Part shown: positions 34,770 through 44,831 of the stretch, in pieces
Layout: every line of letters starts with the position of its first letter
Numbering within the stretch: the first letter of the stretch is position 1
NCBI RefSeq assembly: GCF_900640175.1
Contig: NZ_CAAAJC010000008.1
Span: 1-64,000, forward strand
Direction: 5' to 3'
Length of the DNA stretch: 64,000 nucleotides
Origin: Legionella sp. W10-070
GTDB taxonomy: Bacteria > Pseudomonadota > Gammaproteobacteria > Legionellales > Legionellaceae
Translations under genes and position numbers: made by a program
The notes under the pieces: model-generated
Seen by the model: only the letters and a program-made list of their open reading frames with translations
Databases searched by the model: none
Told to the model about the DNA's origin: nothing

Positions 34770-34822
34770 CACTTTCAAGGAAAAACCGCCGTTTTAGTCG
34801 CCCCTAAACTTTGGTAACTATA

Positions 34823-35431
34823 ATGGATAGACAGAAAGAAAAACCTGAAATAGTGGCTGTGTTTGATTTTGATGGCACAATTACCTCTAAAAGCACCACG
34901 CTTCCTTTTTTGAAGTTTATATCGGGTCGTTATTTGGGCTTTAAGTTAATAAGAAAAATACCAATAGTCATTGCTTATCACTTGCAATTAGTAACGATTG
35001 ATCAACTAAATGCGGCGATTGCCAGTACTTTTTTTAAAGATTTACCACGTGATTTTCTTTATGAAAACGGTCAGGATTTTGCAAATCAAATACTCCCTGA
35101 CTTAATAAAAGATGAAGCGAAATTACGTGTGGAGTGGCACAAAAAACAAGGCCATACCTGTATTTTGGCAACTTCTGCTTATAATCTCTATGTGGATTAC
35201 TGGGCAGAGCAAAATGGATTTGATGGGTTTGTATCCACGAAAATTGAATTTAATCAGCAAGGGCGGGCTACTGGTCGATTGGATGGGAAAAGTTGCAATG
35301 GTAAAGAAAAATTAAGGCGTGTTCAGGAGTTGATTGGAGCACCTGACGTTGTGTATGCTTATGGGGACAGTGGAGGCGATACAGAACTTTTAAATTATGC
35401 GACTTATTCTTATTATAAAAGATTAACTTAG
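34823..35431 (+). CDS. HAD-superfamily subfamily IB phosphatase
   Basis: HAD motif I is VFDFDGTITSKST, with nucleophile and acid Asp. Motif II is the Ser in ILATSAYNLYVDYW. Motif III/IV is the Lys in NGKEKL and YGDSGGDTELL. It resembles SerB/CicA-like phosphatases of about 200 residues. The ATG at 34823 is preferred over an in-frame TTG four codons earlier. It converges with the megasynthase gene, 41 bases away, and lies with it between the two rdgB-derived repeats; a link to that pathway is possible but unproven. Confidence 0.8.
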   Translation: MDRQKEKPEIVAVFDFDGTITSKSTTLPFLKFISGRYLGFKLIRKIPIVIAYHLQLVTIDQLNAAIASTFFKDLPRDFLYENGQDFANQILPDLIKDEAKLRVEWHKKQGHTCILATSAYNLYVDYWAEQNGFDGFVSTKIEFNQQGRATGRLDGKSCNGKEKLRRVQELIGAPDVVYAYGDSGGDTELLNYATYSYYKRLT

Positions 35432-35472
35432 GGCATGCCTAATCTTATGATTAATCAACCTGAACGCTCCAC

Positions 35473-38400
35473 TTAAATGCTTAGACTTTGACAAAGCTCC
35501 TTAATAATTTGTTGTAAAATAGAGTTTATTTCATTGGGACTGATTAGCCCCTGATTATAAATTAGGCCCAGTGCATCCCCCTGCGGACTGCTTCGCACAA
35601 TAAAGTTAATTCGCTCTGGACAAGAATAATTCCACAGTGCTACTTGATTTTCTTTCTTTAGAAGATTTTCTAAAATGTAGTCTGCGGAGCGAAACAGTTT
35701 ACTTTCTTTGCCAAGTGAATATTGGTTAAAAATGAATTCTGGTTGCAGGTAATTAATTTTTTTAAGATCCTCATCAAAGAGAGGATTTTGAAAGCGTTGT
35801 ATTACGTCAAGAATCTGGGTTTGGATTGCTTGTAACTGTCTGATGAAGTCAATTTCAGGATTAATAGAAACAAGTAAGGGAATATTGTCAGCATAATAAC
35901 CGATCATGTCCGGGTAATTGAGCTGGGCTCGGTTTGATTTTACCACGCTGATATAAATTTTATCCTTGTTAAGAACATCGGATAAGATCTTACAAAATAA
36001 ATGTAGATAAAGTGCATAGGGTGAAATTTTTTGCTGTTGACAGAAAGTGGTAATTTTTTTCGAATGCTCAGCAGTCAGTTTTTTATAAATCAATCCACCG
36101 AAATACTGTTCTTGCTGTTTAATCAAATGATTTTCTGAATGAGTGAAATGTAATCCTGATAAGTAGTTTTGGTAATTTTCCATCTGTGTTTGATAGTTGG
36201 CATGGCTTAGAGAATAAATCCTTAAATAATCGTCATCCTGCTTTTGCTCGTATGGGGTTAGCTTATTGTTTAAATAATGACTTTCAATCTCGTGGAAAAG
36301 TAATTCTGCAGAAATGCCATCGCAGATCAAATGATGAATTTTTATAAAGAGAATAGGATTTTCTTCTTCTTGATATATTAAATACCCTTTCAATAAGGGA
36401 GCCTCCTGGATACTGATCGATTCTAAAAATAATTCCCCTATTGTGTTGTATAAATTGGAAGTATTAATCCTTTGCAAGGAGAATGTTGCTGGTTTTCCAA
36501 GAACGAGCTTAAGTGTCTTACCCTGTTCAATAAAACAAGTGCGTAGTGCAGGAATTTTCCTGATGCAGACATTGATGGCTTTATTTAATTGTTCTACATT
36601 GAGATTAGCTGGGACGGTTTTCAGGATGGGGATATAATAGGGCATGCCAGTAGGGTGATTCTTGAATAATTTCCATAGGTTTTGCTGTAAGATGGAGGCA
36701 TCCTGGCTGTTCAAATCATCAGTGCCTTCTGACACCACCCTCTTTTCTTCTGAGTTTTGATACGTCATATGCACTAGCCAATGGTCTAGTAGATTTTGGG
36801 CTAAAATGTCGCTAATTTTATCCCTGCGATATTTTAGGGATATTATAAGCTCATCAGCAGTTAATAATACTTTAAAAGAAAGCAGGCGAGGCTCATCTCC
36901 CCATAAGCTATTTTGTACATTACCGCTTTTCATCGTCGTTAATTTTAACGGCGTATCCACCGTATTGAGCTCAAAGCTTCTTTGAAAATCAAAAGAAATC
37001 GTTGGCATGTCAAGCCCATTTTCTTTAAACATAGGCATGCGTAAATATTGTTTATCACTAAGGGAGAGAATTTGCTCCTGTAGATTTTTGGTATGTTGCA
37101 GCCAATTGTCTTCCTTATTTGAAATGACAATTACATCATTGGAGGTATCGCCATAAACGGCAGAAAAATCACCCTCTTCACGTCCAGAAAAGAAGACTAC
37201 AACACCCTGCTGTTGGCGATTAAAAGCGTTAAATAACGTTTGAAATAAATTGGCTAACAAATAATTACTGAGCGATAGTTTATTTTTCTCAAGAATAGAG
37301 AGGGTTTGTCTAAGCGTTGTCAACGGAAGCGTTGTAGAGATGACTCCTGCCTCCATCGTTTTATGGGTTAGGCTTTCCAGGGGGACATCTAATGGAACAT
37401 GTTGTAATCGGTTAATCCAATAGTCCTGCAAGCTACTACTCAGCCGATAAAGAATATGTTCCCACTGCCAGGCAACGTATTCTCGATACTGTTTCGGTTG
37501 GTTTTCTAATTCCTTCCCTTCATAAATAGTGAAAATGTCACGAATAAACGCACTGACTGTGTGGCCATCGCAAATCAGATGGTGAAAAACGAGCAGCCAT
37601 TTGTATTCTTCTTGGTTTAGCTTGACCAGTTTGCTTCGCATAAGCGGGGGATGTGCCAGATCAAAGGGAGCTGTTAAGAATTGTGCCTCTTCTCGCTCGT
37701 CAATAGACTCACTAAACTCCGGCTCTACCTTGCATCCAGGATGAATATGTTGGTTAACCTGGTTTAAAATTTCATGAAAGCTATAAGCAAAGATATCATG
37801 ACGCTCACTTACTTGAATGATCGCTTGTTGAAATTTGTCAATGACCAATGGCCCTTGTATTTTAATGACCATTGGGATTAGATAAGCCGTTTCGCTCGTC
37901 GATTTTTTAATAAAATTCCAAATCTCTTGTTGTTGCAGGGAGAGGGGAATATTCGTTGCAAGTTGAGGGATGGTTTCGTTTGTTGAGTTGTGGTTATTCG
38001 ACTCCGACTCATGATGAATTTTTCTTGCGAGCTCTTCTGCTGAAGCATAGTTAAATATATCTTTAGAGCTCACTACTTTCGCTTTACAGCGCAGGTTAAT
38101 TTTATGGGCAAGCTGGGTGGCCATGATTGAGTCCATACCTACTTCAAACCAGTTGTCATGGATTGATAATTCCTCGGCGGAGATTCTTAATATTTTTTGC
38201 ACCAGAGTCAAAATATCATCGGCTGAGCAGGTTTTCTCGTCTGATAACTTATCTTCATCATTTATTGAATTTGAAATAGTCGTGATGTCTCTATTCTCCA
38301 CAGGGCCAACGGGTGCTACAAGGAAATTGGATAGGAGGATTTTATTTTCCTCTGCTTGCATTTTAAAAAGGTTTTTAACCTCTTTAATGGTTATAGGTGC

Positions 38401-41400
38401 AATGCCAATTGATTCTAAGTATTCAGTAAGCTGTTGTTCATTTTTCTTGAATAACCCCATATTTCTGACAGGGCCTAATATCAGATTCAAAGTGGGTTTG
38501 TTTTCTTGTTTGCGCAGGTCACTCAATGCATCTAAAAATGCATTGGCTGTAGCATAGGCAGCTTGTCCTTGATTGCCAAGAACGCCGGCAATAGAGGAAA
38601 TGCAAATGAATTCCTTCAGTGGAATATTGGCAGTTGCGCGATGTAAATTTAGGGCACCTAATGCTTTTGCAGCAATCACCTCATTGAATTCTGATGGTTT
38701 GGTTTCTATCCAGGGTTTGTCTATTGTAATGCCTGCTGCATGAATGACAGACCCCAAAGGGGGAAAATGTTGGTTAATTGTAAGAATCAGCTGCTGAAGT
38801 TCGTCCATCTTGCTGATATCACAACGGTGATAATCTATTTGGGCTCCCTTGTTTAAATAGGCTTGTATGGTTGAAGACCAATCCTTATTTTTTGCTTGAC
38901 GACCCACGGCGACAACATGTTTTACACCAGAGTCCAACAGTACTTCGATTAACTGTTGCCCGATATCACCACATGCTCCAGTCACAAGATAAGTATTCTC
39001 TGGATAAATTTTGTGGTAACCGCTCAGCAAATCCGGTTCAAGCGGCAGAATATACTGGCTGAACAATTGGCTGGATTCATAATGAAAAGCCCAATTAATT
39101 AGCTTCGCATCCTCAAGTGCATGTACCCAGGCAGGGGAAGCCTCAGCAAACAAATCACCCTCAATGTAGCGTATGGGCCATTGGGGGTATTCCTTTTTGA
39201 TAGACTTCATCATGGCTAACAATGCGCTGCCGCTAGGGTTTTGATGATTAAGGAATACAAAGGGTTTTTCTACTGCATTTTTGATCAAAAATTGTGTGAG
39301 GGAATAAAGAAAATTGGCCTCTTGAAGAAATTCATCCTCATTTGCCTCACATAAATAAACCCATTTTCTGGCGGTTGTTAGCTGGCTTGGGATTTTGTTG
39401 GTATTCTCATAATTGATTGGAAGAACATCGACCTTGTCATAATGAAGTTTTAATAAAGCAAGTAAGCGGTTGAATGACTTGCTTTGGTTATGAGTGATAA
39501 CTGTAATTTCCTTCCGATGAGCGGATTGAACGGGTAGCCAATCTAACTGCTTCCAGCCGATGCGATACAAATATTTTTTCCAGGTATTATCAGGGGATTG
39601 TTGATTATCAGCAATTGTAGGAAGCCAATATTCTTTGCCCTTAAAAGGATATTTAGGGAGGGATATCTCCGTGTCTGTTTGATGCGTTGAAAAAATTTCC
39701 CACTTGATAAAAAAGCCCCTTAAATAAAAATTACCTAGAGCTTCCAGCAGGGTTGGCCAAGGTTCATTTGGATTATGAATCGAAGGGATTGTGACAAAAT
39801 CGTGTGTTGCTTGCGCTTGAGGGATTAAGACGGGTTTTGGACCAATTTCCTGACAGATGACAATGCCTTGCTCAGCCAGTTTTTTCAGACCTTGATGAAA
39901 CTCTACTGTATGCATGAGGTGTTCACACCAGTATTTGGCATTGACTTGCTTTGCCCCCAGTTCTTCACCAGTAATGTTGGATATGACTGCCATCTTGGGG
40001 GCGCTGTAGCTGATTTTCATTGCTTCTTGATAAAAGGCATCAATCATGGGGGTCATCAACGGCGAGTGAAAGGCATGAGAGGTGGCAAGTTTCTTACAAT
40101 GTAAACCATGTTCTTGGCAATAACTCTGACAAGCATCGATGGCGTCATAGGAGCCTGAAACGACGGTTTGTTGTGGGCCATTGTTTGCTGCAATCACTAA
40201 ACTGTCGAACGGGCGGATTAGTTCAGTGACCTTTTCTGATTCTAAAGTGATCGCTAACATGGCACCGTTTTCAGGTAAAGAAGCAATTAGCTTGGCGCGA
40301 ATACAAACTAATCGCAAACATTCCTCCAACGTCATGATTTCAGCTATGCAGGCGGCCACATATTCACCCAGGCTATGCCCTAACAGTAATGTGGGGCGCA
40401 ATCCTAAGGAGAGAAACCAGCGAGCCAAGGCATATTCATATACAAAGAGGGCAGGCTGAGCATATAGGGTATGATTGATGTTGATTTCTTTCGGTGTGTT
40501 AAGCAAAACTTCACGTAAATCATAATCCAGTAATCCTTCTGTGATTTTGCAGCATTGCTCCACAATGAAGGCAAATTCCGGTAGGGTATTATAAAGTTCG
40601 GCTGCTAAATTAGGCTGTAAACAACCTTGACCAGTAAATAACCAGGCTAATTTATTTTGATCTTCGATTTTCCCTTGTTGCCAATCTTGCTGGTCTAATG
40701 CGGTTGCCCATTCATTACCGTCTTTTGCTACGATAAAACTACGATATGGGAAGTGTGTTCGCTTTGTAAGCGCTTGATGGCAAATTGCTGCAAAGTTACT
40801 ATCTGATTGCTTATAGCTAAATTGCCGATAAATTTTCAAATAGTTGTTAAGTGTTTCAGGATCTCGGGCACTAATCACCCAAAGATGGTGACTGCGCGTC
40901 ATTTTTTCATGTGTTTTCGATTCTTTTCTGGGGCTTTGGCCTACAATAAGATGTGCATTGGTACCACTAAACCCAAAGGAACTAACCCCGGCATAACGTG
41001 CTTTATCAGACCATTGTACTGGTTGGTTTGGGACTACCATGTTGTCCTGTTTTTTGATGTTGGGATTAAATTGTTTTAGGTGCAAGTGGCTGGGAATCTG
41101 ACCTTGCTTGATGGCCAATACGGTTTTTATGAAACTGGCAACACCTGCAGCAGCCTCCAGGTGGCCGATGCGGGTTTTCAAGGAGGTAATATAAAGGGGG
41201 GTTGTTCTTTCAAGTGCATAGGCACGGCGGATACTCTCCCATTCAATGGGATCGCCTAGTGCGGTACCTGTACCATGTGCTTCTACATGCGTGATTTGCT
41301 CAGGTTTTAATTCTGCTAGATGAATGGCAGATTTCATTACATCAGCTTGAGCGGATAAATTAGGTGCAGTTAAGCCATTACTGGCACCATCTTGATTCAC

Positions 41401-44259
41401 AACACTACCATGAATCACCGCATAAACTTTATTTCCGTCACGCAGTGCATCAGTAAGTTTTTTTAGAATTACGATGCCACATCCTTCACCTCTGACATAG
41501 CCATCCGCTTCAATGTCAAAGGTGCTGCAACGATTTTTAGGTGATAACATGCCGCTCTTGCAAAAAATAATATTACCTTCAGGGGAGAGGATGAGATTGA
41601 CTCCTCCTGCAATGGCTAAACTGCACTCACCATCTTGTAATGCACGACTGGCTTGATGAATGCTCACTAAAGAGGAAGAGCATGCTGTATCAATGGCCAT
41701 GCAAGGACCCTGGGTACCTAGAAAATAGGCGATTCTGCCTGCGGCAGTTGAAAAGCTGGTACCTGTTGCCTGATAGGTTGTTAATTCTTCAATTGGTACT
41801 TGCTTTTGAATTAAGGTGTCATAGTCATGGGTACTAATGCCAAGATAGATGCCGGTCTTGCTGTCTTTAATTTCCTGCAGGGGAATGCCGGCATCCTCTA
41901 AGGCATTCCAGGTGACCATGAGAGCTAAACGCTGTTGAGGGTCAAGATATTCTGCTTCTCGGGGCGAGATATTAAAAAATTTGGCATCAAAACGCTTGAT
42001 ATCGGTCAAAAAACTACCCGATGAAGAATACATGGTGCCTTTTTTTTCAGGATTTGGATCAAAATAGGGGCGATTATCCCAGCGATCGGGGGGTATTGGT
42101 TGAATACTATCTTCTTCTTGCTGTAAAAAATTCCAGAACTCCTCAATACCAACAAGATTTTTTTGCTTGGCTCCTGGGATTCGACAGTCCATACCAATAA
42201 CAGCAATAGGCTCATAGTTTCTTATTGTTTGTGTTGCCTGGGTTGATAAATGACTTGCCAGTTTTTGGCTTAAGGCATAAATGCTGGGAAATTCCCAGGC
42301 AAGCCAAGGTTCAAGAGGTTGTTTTGTAAACTGCTCCAGCCCGCTTATCATGGAAACCAGTTTAACGGAGTTGAAGCCATACTCGGAGAAGGCTCGATGC
42401 TCATCGATACTGTCGTACGAAACGTCGCTATTCTCGGCTATCCAGCATTTTAGCCAGCTGGCAATCTGGTCGTCATGTTGAGAAACTTCAGTGTGTTGAA
42501 TGACTGGATTAAAATTTTCCGGCTCTCTTAATCTTGCAAGATAATCGAATTCTCCATGCAGGTAAGTCTGTTTACAAGCACTTCGTTGAACCTTCCCGCT
42601 ACTGGTCTTGAGCAGTTTTTTGGGCGGAATAAGAAGAATGTCATAGGGGATAATGTCACTTGCATCAAAAACGGATTTCTTTATCTTGGATAGCACGTCT
42701 TGGTAATCATCTTTCTTTAGACGATGATTCACTTCCGCCACAATGACACATTCTTCGGAACCTTCCCCTACTATTGAAAATGCGGCTGCTCCATCCTTTA
42801 TCAGTTCCGGGTGAGTGTTATAGCAGGCCGCTTCGATATCCTGAGGAAACAGGTTTCGACCATTGATAATAATCAGATCCTTAACACGTCCACAAACCAC
42901 CAAATAGCCCTGTGGGTCAATAAATCCCAAATCACCTGTCCTGAGAAATGGGCCTTCTTCTGTATCAATAGTAAAGGCATTGAATATTTCATTCGTTTTC
43001 TCAGTATTACGATAATAACCAGCGGTGACTGAATTGCCATGAAGCCAGATCTCGCCGATTGCATGTTTGGGTAGCAATCGTCTACTGTCAGGATCAACAA
43101 TTCTTAAACGATATTGCTCAGAAACCTGGCCACAACGCACGACTTCGGTCATATCAGTTAAATCATGATGAGATAACCCAAATCCGCTGCTTAGTTTGTC
43201 CTTGCTGACTGGTAAGAAACGAGAGGAGTCAGTATGGATGGAAATTACTAAAGTGGTTTCAGCCATTCCATAACCTGCTTTCATTGCTCCCTGCTTCAGG
43301 CCATAAGATGACAAAAGATTTTCTATTCTCCTAATCGTTTTAGGTTTGACTGGTTCTGCACCATTAATGAGATGATGAACCGTAGAAAAATCCAAATTGA
43401 ATGAAGAAAGGTCTTTCTTTTCCAAAGCCTGGGCTGCTAAATCGTAGGAAAAATTAGGTGCCATCGTATAGGTCCCTTTTTCTTCGCTTAATTTCTGAAG
43501 CCAAAAAAAAGGATTCTTAAGGAAGGTAAGAGGGGCCATGAAGACACATGTGCCTCCTGAATACAAAGGCAATAATGTATTGCCTATCAAACCCATATCA
43601 TGAAAAATAGGTAACCAGGAAACGCAAGTGGATACCGAGTCAATGCCCATGTATTCGATTAATAAGTTGAGGTTGGTAACGATATTTTGATGAGTAACAA
43701 TCACCCCCTTCGGTGCACCTGTTGAACCGGAGGTATACTGTAGAAAAGCAATGTCTTCTGGTTGGTTGTTGTGGGGAATGAGGGCGCTATCATCCTCTGA
43801 ATCCAGTTCATCAATACAAACCAGATTTGCTTGCACAGGAAATTGAAAATCATTGGTTTCACAATAAGAGCGGACTTTGCTGGTACTTAAGATTATCTCT
43901 ACTTTAGAATCTTCAATGATTTTCAGTAGGCGTTGTAAATGCCTGGTCTGACGAGGGGGATAGGCTGTTACGGCAATATTTCCTGTGTATAAGACAGATA
44001 AGAATGCAACAATATATTCAAGACTGGATTCAAAAAGAAGTAAAATCGGTTTCTGCTGGTTAATTTTACCGTATTTATCAATATTGAATTGCTGAATTTT
44101 ATTGCGGAGGTAAAGTATTTTTTGCTTTAATTCTTTATAAGTTAATTGTTGGCTATTTTTATAATTACCTTCTAAAAACTTCAACGCTATTTTTTCTGAA
44201 TTTGATTCGGAATGTTTGAAAATTTTTTCTAAAAGTAATTCCGTAGCCAAATCATTCAT
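35473..44259 (-). CDS. Hybrid FAAL-ACP-KS-AT-KR-ACP-C-C lipopeptide/polyketide megasynthase
   Basis: A 2928-residue multidomain enzyme. Approximate domains: fatty acyl-AMP ligase 1-575 (LQYTSGSTGAPKG near 175, GRVKDLIIINGRNLFP); ACP with the arm Ser in YGFNSVKL near 630; ketosynthase 690-1110 with DTACSSSL near 858, EAHGTGTALGDP and KTRIGHLEAAAG; acyltransferase with GHSLGEYVAA near 1295 and the malonyl-type SHAFHSP; ketoreductase 1750-1930 with TGACGDIGQ and the active Tyr in AAYATANAFL; second ACP with GMDSIMA near 2045; then two condensation-type domains, each with HHLICDG (near 2230 and 2646). No adenylation, thioesterase or reductase domain follows. It would activate a fatty acid, extend it once and reduce the ketone. 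The ribosome binding site is AAGGAA. Confidence 0.92.
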   Translation of the reverse strand: MNDLATELLLEKIFKHSESNSEKIALKFLEGNYKNSQQLTYKELKQKILYLRNKIQQFNIDKYGKINQQKPILLLFESSLEYIVAFLSVLYTGNIAVTAYPPRQTRHLQRLLKIIEDSKVEIILSTSKVRSYCETNDFQFPVQANLVCIDELDSEDDSALIPHNNQPEDIAFLQYTSGSTGAPKGVIVTHQNIVTNLNLLIEYMGIDSVSTCVSWLPIFHDMGLIGNTLLPLYSGGTCVFMAPLTFLKNPFFWLQKLSEEKGTYTMAPNFSYDLAAQALEKKDLSSFNLDFSTVHHLINGAEPVKPKTIRRIENLLSSYGLKQGAMKAGYGMAETTLVISIHTDSSRFLPVSKDKLSSGFGLSHHDLTDMTEVVRCGQVSEQYRLRIVDPDSRRLLPKHAIGEIWLHGNSVTAGYYRNTEKTNEIFNAFTIDTEEGPFLRTGDLGFIDPQGYLVVCGRVKDLIIINGRNLFPQDIEAACYNTHPELIKDGAAAFSIVGEGSEECVIVAEVNHRLKKDDYQDVLSKIKKSVFDASDIIPYDILLIPPKKLLKTSSGKVQRSACKQTYLHGEFDYLARLREPENFNPVIQHTEVSQHDDQIASWLKCWIAENSDVSYDSIDEHRAFSEYGFNSVKLVSMISGLEQFTKQPLEPWLAWEFPSIYALSQKLASHLSTQATQTIRNYEPIAVIGMDCRIPGAKQKNLVGIEEFWNFLQQEEDSIQPIPPDRWDNRPYFDPNPEKKGTMYSSSGSFLTDIKRFDAKFFNISPREAEYLDPQQRLALMVTWNALEDAGIPLQEIKDSKTGIYLGISTHDYDTLIQKQVPIEELTTYQATGTSFSTAAGRIAYFLGTQGPCMAIDTACSSSLVSIHQASRALQDGECSLAIAGGVNLILSPEGNIIFCKSGMLSPKNRCSTFDIEADGYVRGEGCGIVILKKLTDALRDGNKVYAVIHGSVVNQDGASNGLTAPNLSAQADVMKSAIHLAELKPEQITHVEAHGTGTALGDPIEWESIRRAYALERTTPLYITSLKTRIGHLEAAAGVASFIKTVLAIKQGQIPSHLHLKQFNPNIKKQDNMVVPNQPVQWSDKARYAGVSSFGFSGTNAHLIVGQSPRKESKTHEKMTRSHHLWVISARDPETLNNYLKIYRQFSYKQSDSNFAAICHQALTKRTHFPYRSFIVAKDGNEWATALDQQDWQQGKIEDQNKLAWLFTGQGCLQPNLAAELYNTLPEFAFIVEQCCKITEGLLDYDLREVLLNTPKEININHTLYAQPALFVYEYALARWFLSLGLRPTLLLGHSLGEYVAACIAEIMTLEECLRLVCIRAKLIASLPENGAMLAITLESEKVTELIRPFDSLVIAANNGPQQTVVSGSYDAIDACQSYCQEHGLHCKKLATSHAFHSPLMTPMIDAFYQEAMKISYSAPKMAVISNITGEELGAKQVNAKYWCEHLMHTVEFHQGLKKLAEQGIVICQEIGPKPVLIPQAQATHDFVTIPSIHNPNEPWPTLLEALGNFYLRGFFIKWEIFSTHQTDTEISLPKYPFKGKEYWLPTIADNQQSPDNTWKKYLYRIGWKQLDWLPVQSAHRKEITVITHNQSKSFNRLLALLKLHYDKVDVLPINYENTNKIPSQLTTARKWVYLCEANEDEFLQEANFLYSLTQFLIKNAVEKPFVFLNHQNPSGSALLAMMKSIKKEYPQWPIRYIEGDLFAEASPAWVHALEDAKLINWAFHYESSQLFSQYILPLEPDLLSGYHKIYPENTYLVTGACGDIGQQLIEVLLDSGVKHVVAVGRQAKNKDWSSTIQAYLNKGAQIDYHRCDISKMDELQQLILTINQHFPPLGSVIHAAGITIDKPWIETKPSEFNEVIAAKALGALNLHRATANIPLKEFICISSIAGVLGNQGQAAYATANAFLDALSDLRKQENKPTLNLILGPVRNMGLFKKNEQQLTEYLESIGIAPITIKEVKNLFKMQAEENKILLSNFLVAPVGPVENRDITTISNSINDEDKLSDEKTCSADDILTLVQKILRISAEELSIHDNWFEVGMDSIMATQLAHKINLRCKAKVVSSKDIFNYASAEELARKIHHESESNNHNSTNETIPQLATNIPLSLQQQEIWNFIKKSTSETAYLIPMVIKIQGPLVIDKFQQAIIQVSERHDIFAYSFHEILNQVNQHIHPGCKVEPEFSESIDEREEAQFLTAPFDLAHPPLMRSKLVKLNQEEYKWLLVFHHLICDGHTVSAFIRDIFTIYEGKELENQPKQYREYVAWQWEHILYRLSSSLQDYWINRLQHVPLDVPLESLTHKTMEAGVISTTLPLTTLRQTLSILEKNKLSLSNYLLANLFQTLFNAFNRQQQGVVVFFSGREEGDFSAVYGDTSNDVIVISNKEDNWLQHTKNLQEQILSLSDKQYLRMPMFKENGLDMPTISFDFQRSFELNTVDTPLKLTTMKSGNVQNSLWGDEPRLLSFKVLLTADELIISLKYRRDKISDILAQNLLDHWLVHMTYQNSEEKRVVSEGTDDLNSQDASILQQNLWKLFKNHPTGMPYYIPILKTVPANLNVEQLNKAINVCIRKIPALRTCFIEQGKTLKLVLGKPATFSLQRINTSNLYNTIGELFLESISIQEAPLLKGYLIYQEEENPILFIKIHHLICDGISAELLFHEIESHYLNNKLTPYEQKQDDDYLRIYSLSHANYQTQMENYQNYLSGLHFTHSENHLIKQQEQYFGGLIYKKLTAEHSKKITTFCQQQKISPYALYLHLFCKILSDVLNKDKIYISVVKSNRAQLNYPDMIGYYADNIPLLVSINPEIDFIRQLQAIQTQILDVIQRFQNPLFDEDLKKINYLQPEFIFNQYSLGKESKLFRSADYILENLLKKENQVALWNYSCPERINFIVRSSPQGDALGLIYNQGLISPNEINSILQQIIKELCQSLSI

Positions 44260-44704
44260 ATTTATTCCTTAAAAATACTCCACTAAATAGTCTTGCTTAA
44301 AACTCCGAGCGAGGGCTTAGTAAATTTATTAAGAAAAATCAAAACCATTTGAGGAGGTTTTACTAGATAAATTTTACTGCCATAGTGAAAGCCACCATGA
44401 CTTAACTGAATCAACCGGAATTTTTTTAATGACGAAAATATTAAATATGGTAATCATATCTACTCCAGAAAACGACTCTAATAAAAGAGTGATTCTCCAA
44501 TAAAACATCAATTTAATGGATAAATAAATTGTATTTTTAATTGGTTTTTGAATTATAGTATAAAAAAATATTTTTTCTTTTTTATCGTAAAAATGATGGC
44601 ATGTCAGTTTTATGATGATGGAATCTATTATCCAGTAATTGGCGATGTATCTCAGCGATGATTAATGAACCTCAAACGATAAATATGAAAGTTAAGAGAA
44701 CATC

Positions 44705-44831
44705 TGTGCAAGGGGTCTATAAAGAAAGTGGGGGCATAACCAAACCCGTTGTTGCTTGCGGGTGGCTATTCCACCGGTTGTAATGATTGGTAATACAATT
44801 TCTCCATAATAGACTCAAATCAAATTACACG
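44705..44831 (-). pseudogene. Decayed partial copy of rdgB
   Basis: Read on the plus strand, TCTATAAAGAAA, CATAACCAAACCCGTT, GGTGGCTATTC and ACCGGTTG-AATGATTGG match the middle of the intact rdgB (about 33944-34060) in the same order. TAATACAATTTC and CAAATCAAAT then match the rdgB start and its 5' flank (34425-34461). About 365 bases in between are missing, and small indels break the frame. The orientation is the same as the intact gene, making a direct repeat around the HAD and megasynthase genes. The rest of the 44260-44814 gap is AT-rich and without other clear features. Confidence 0.8.
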
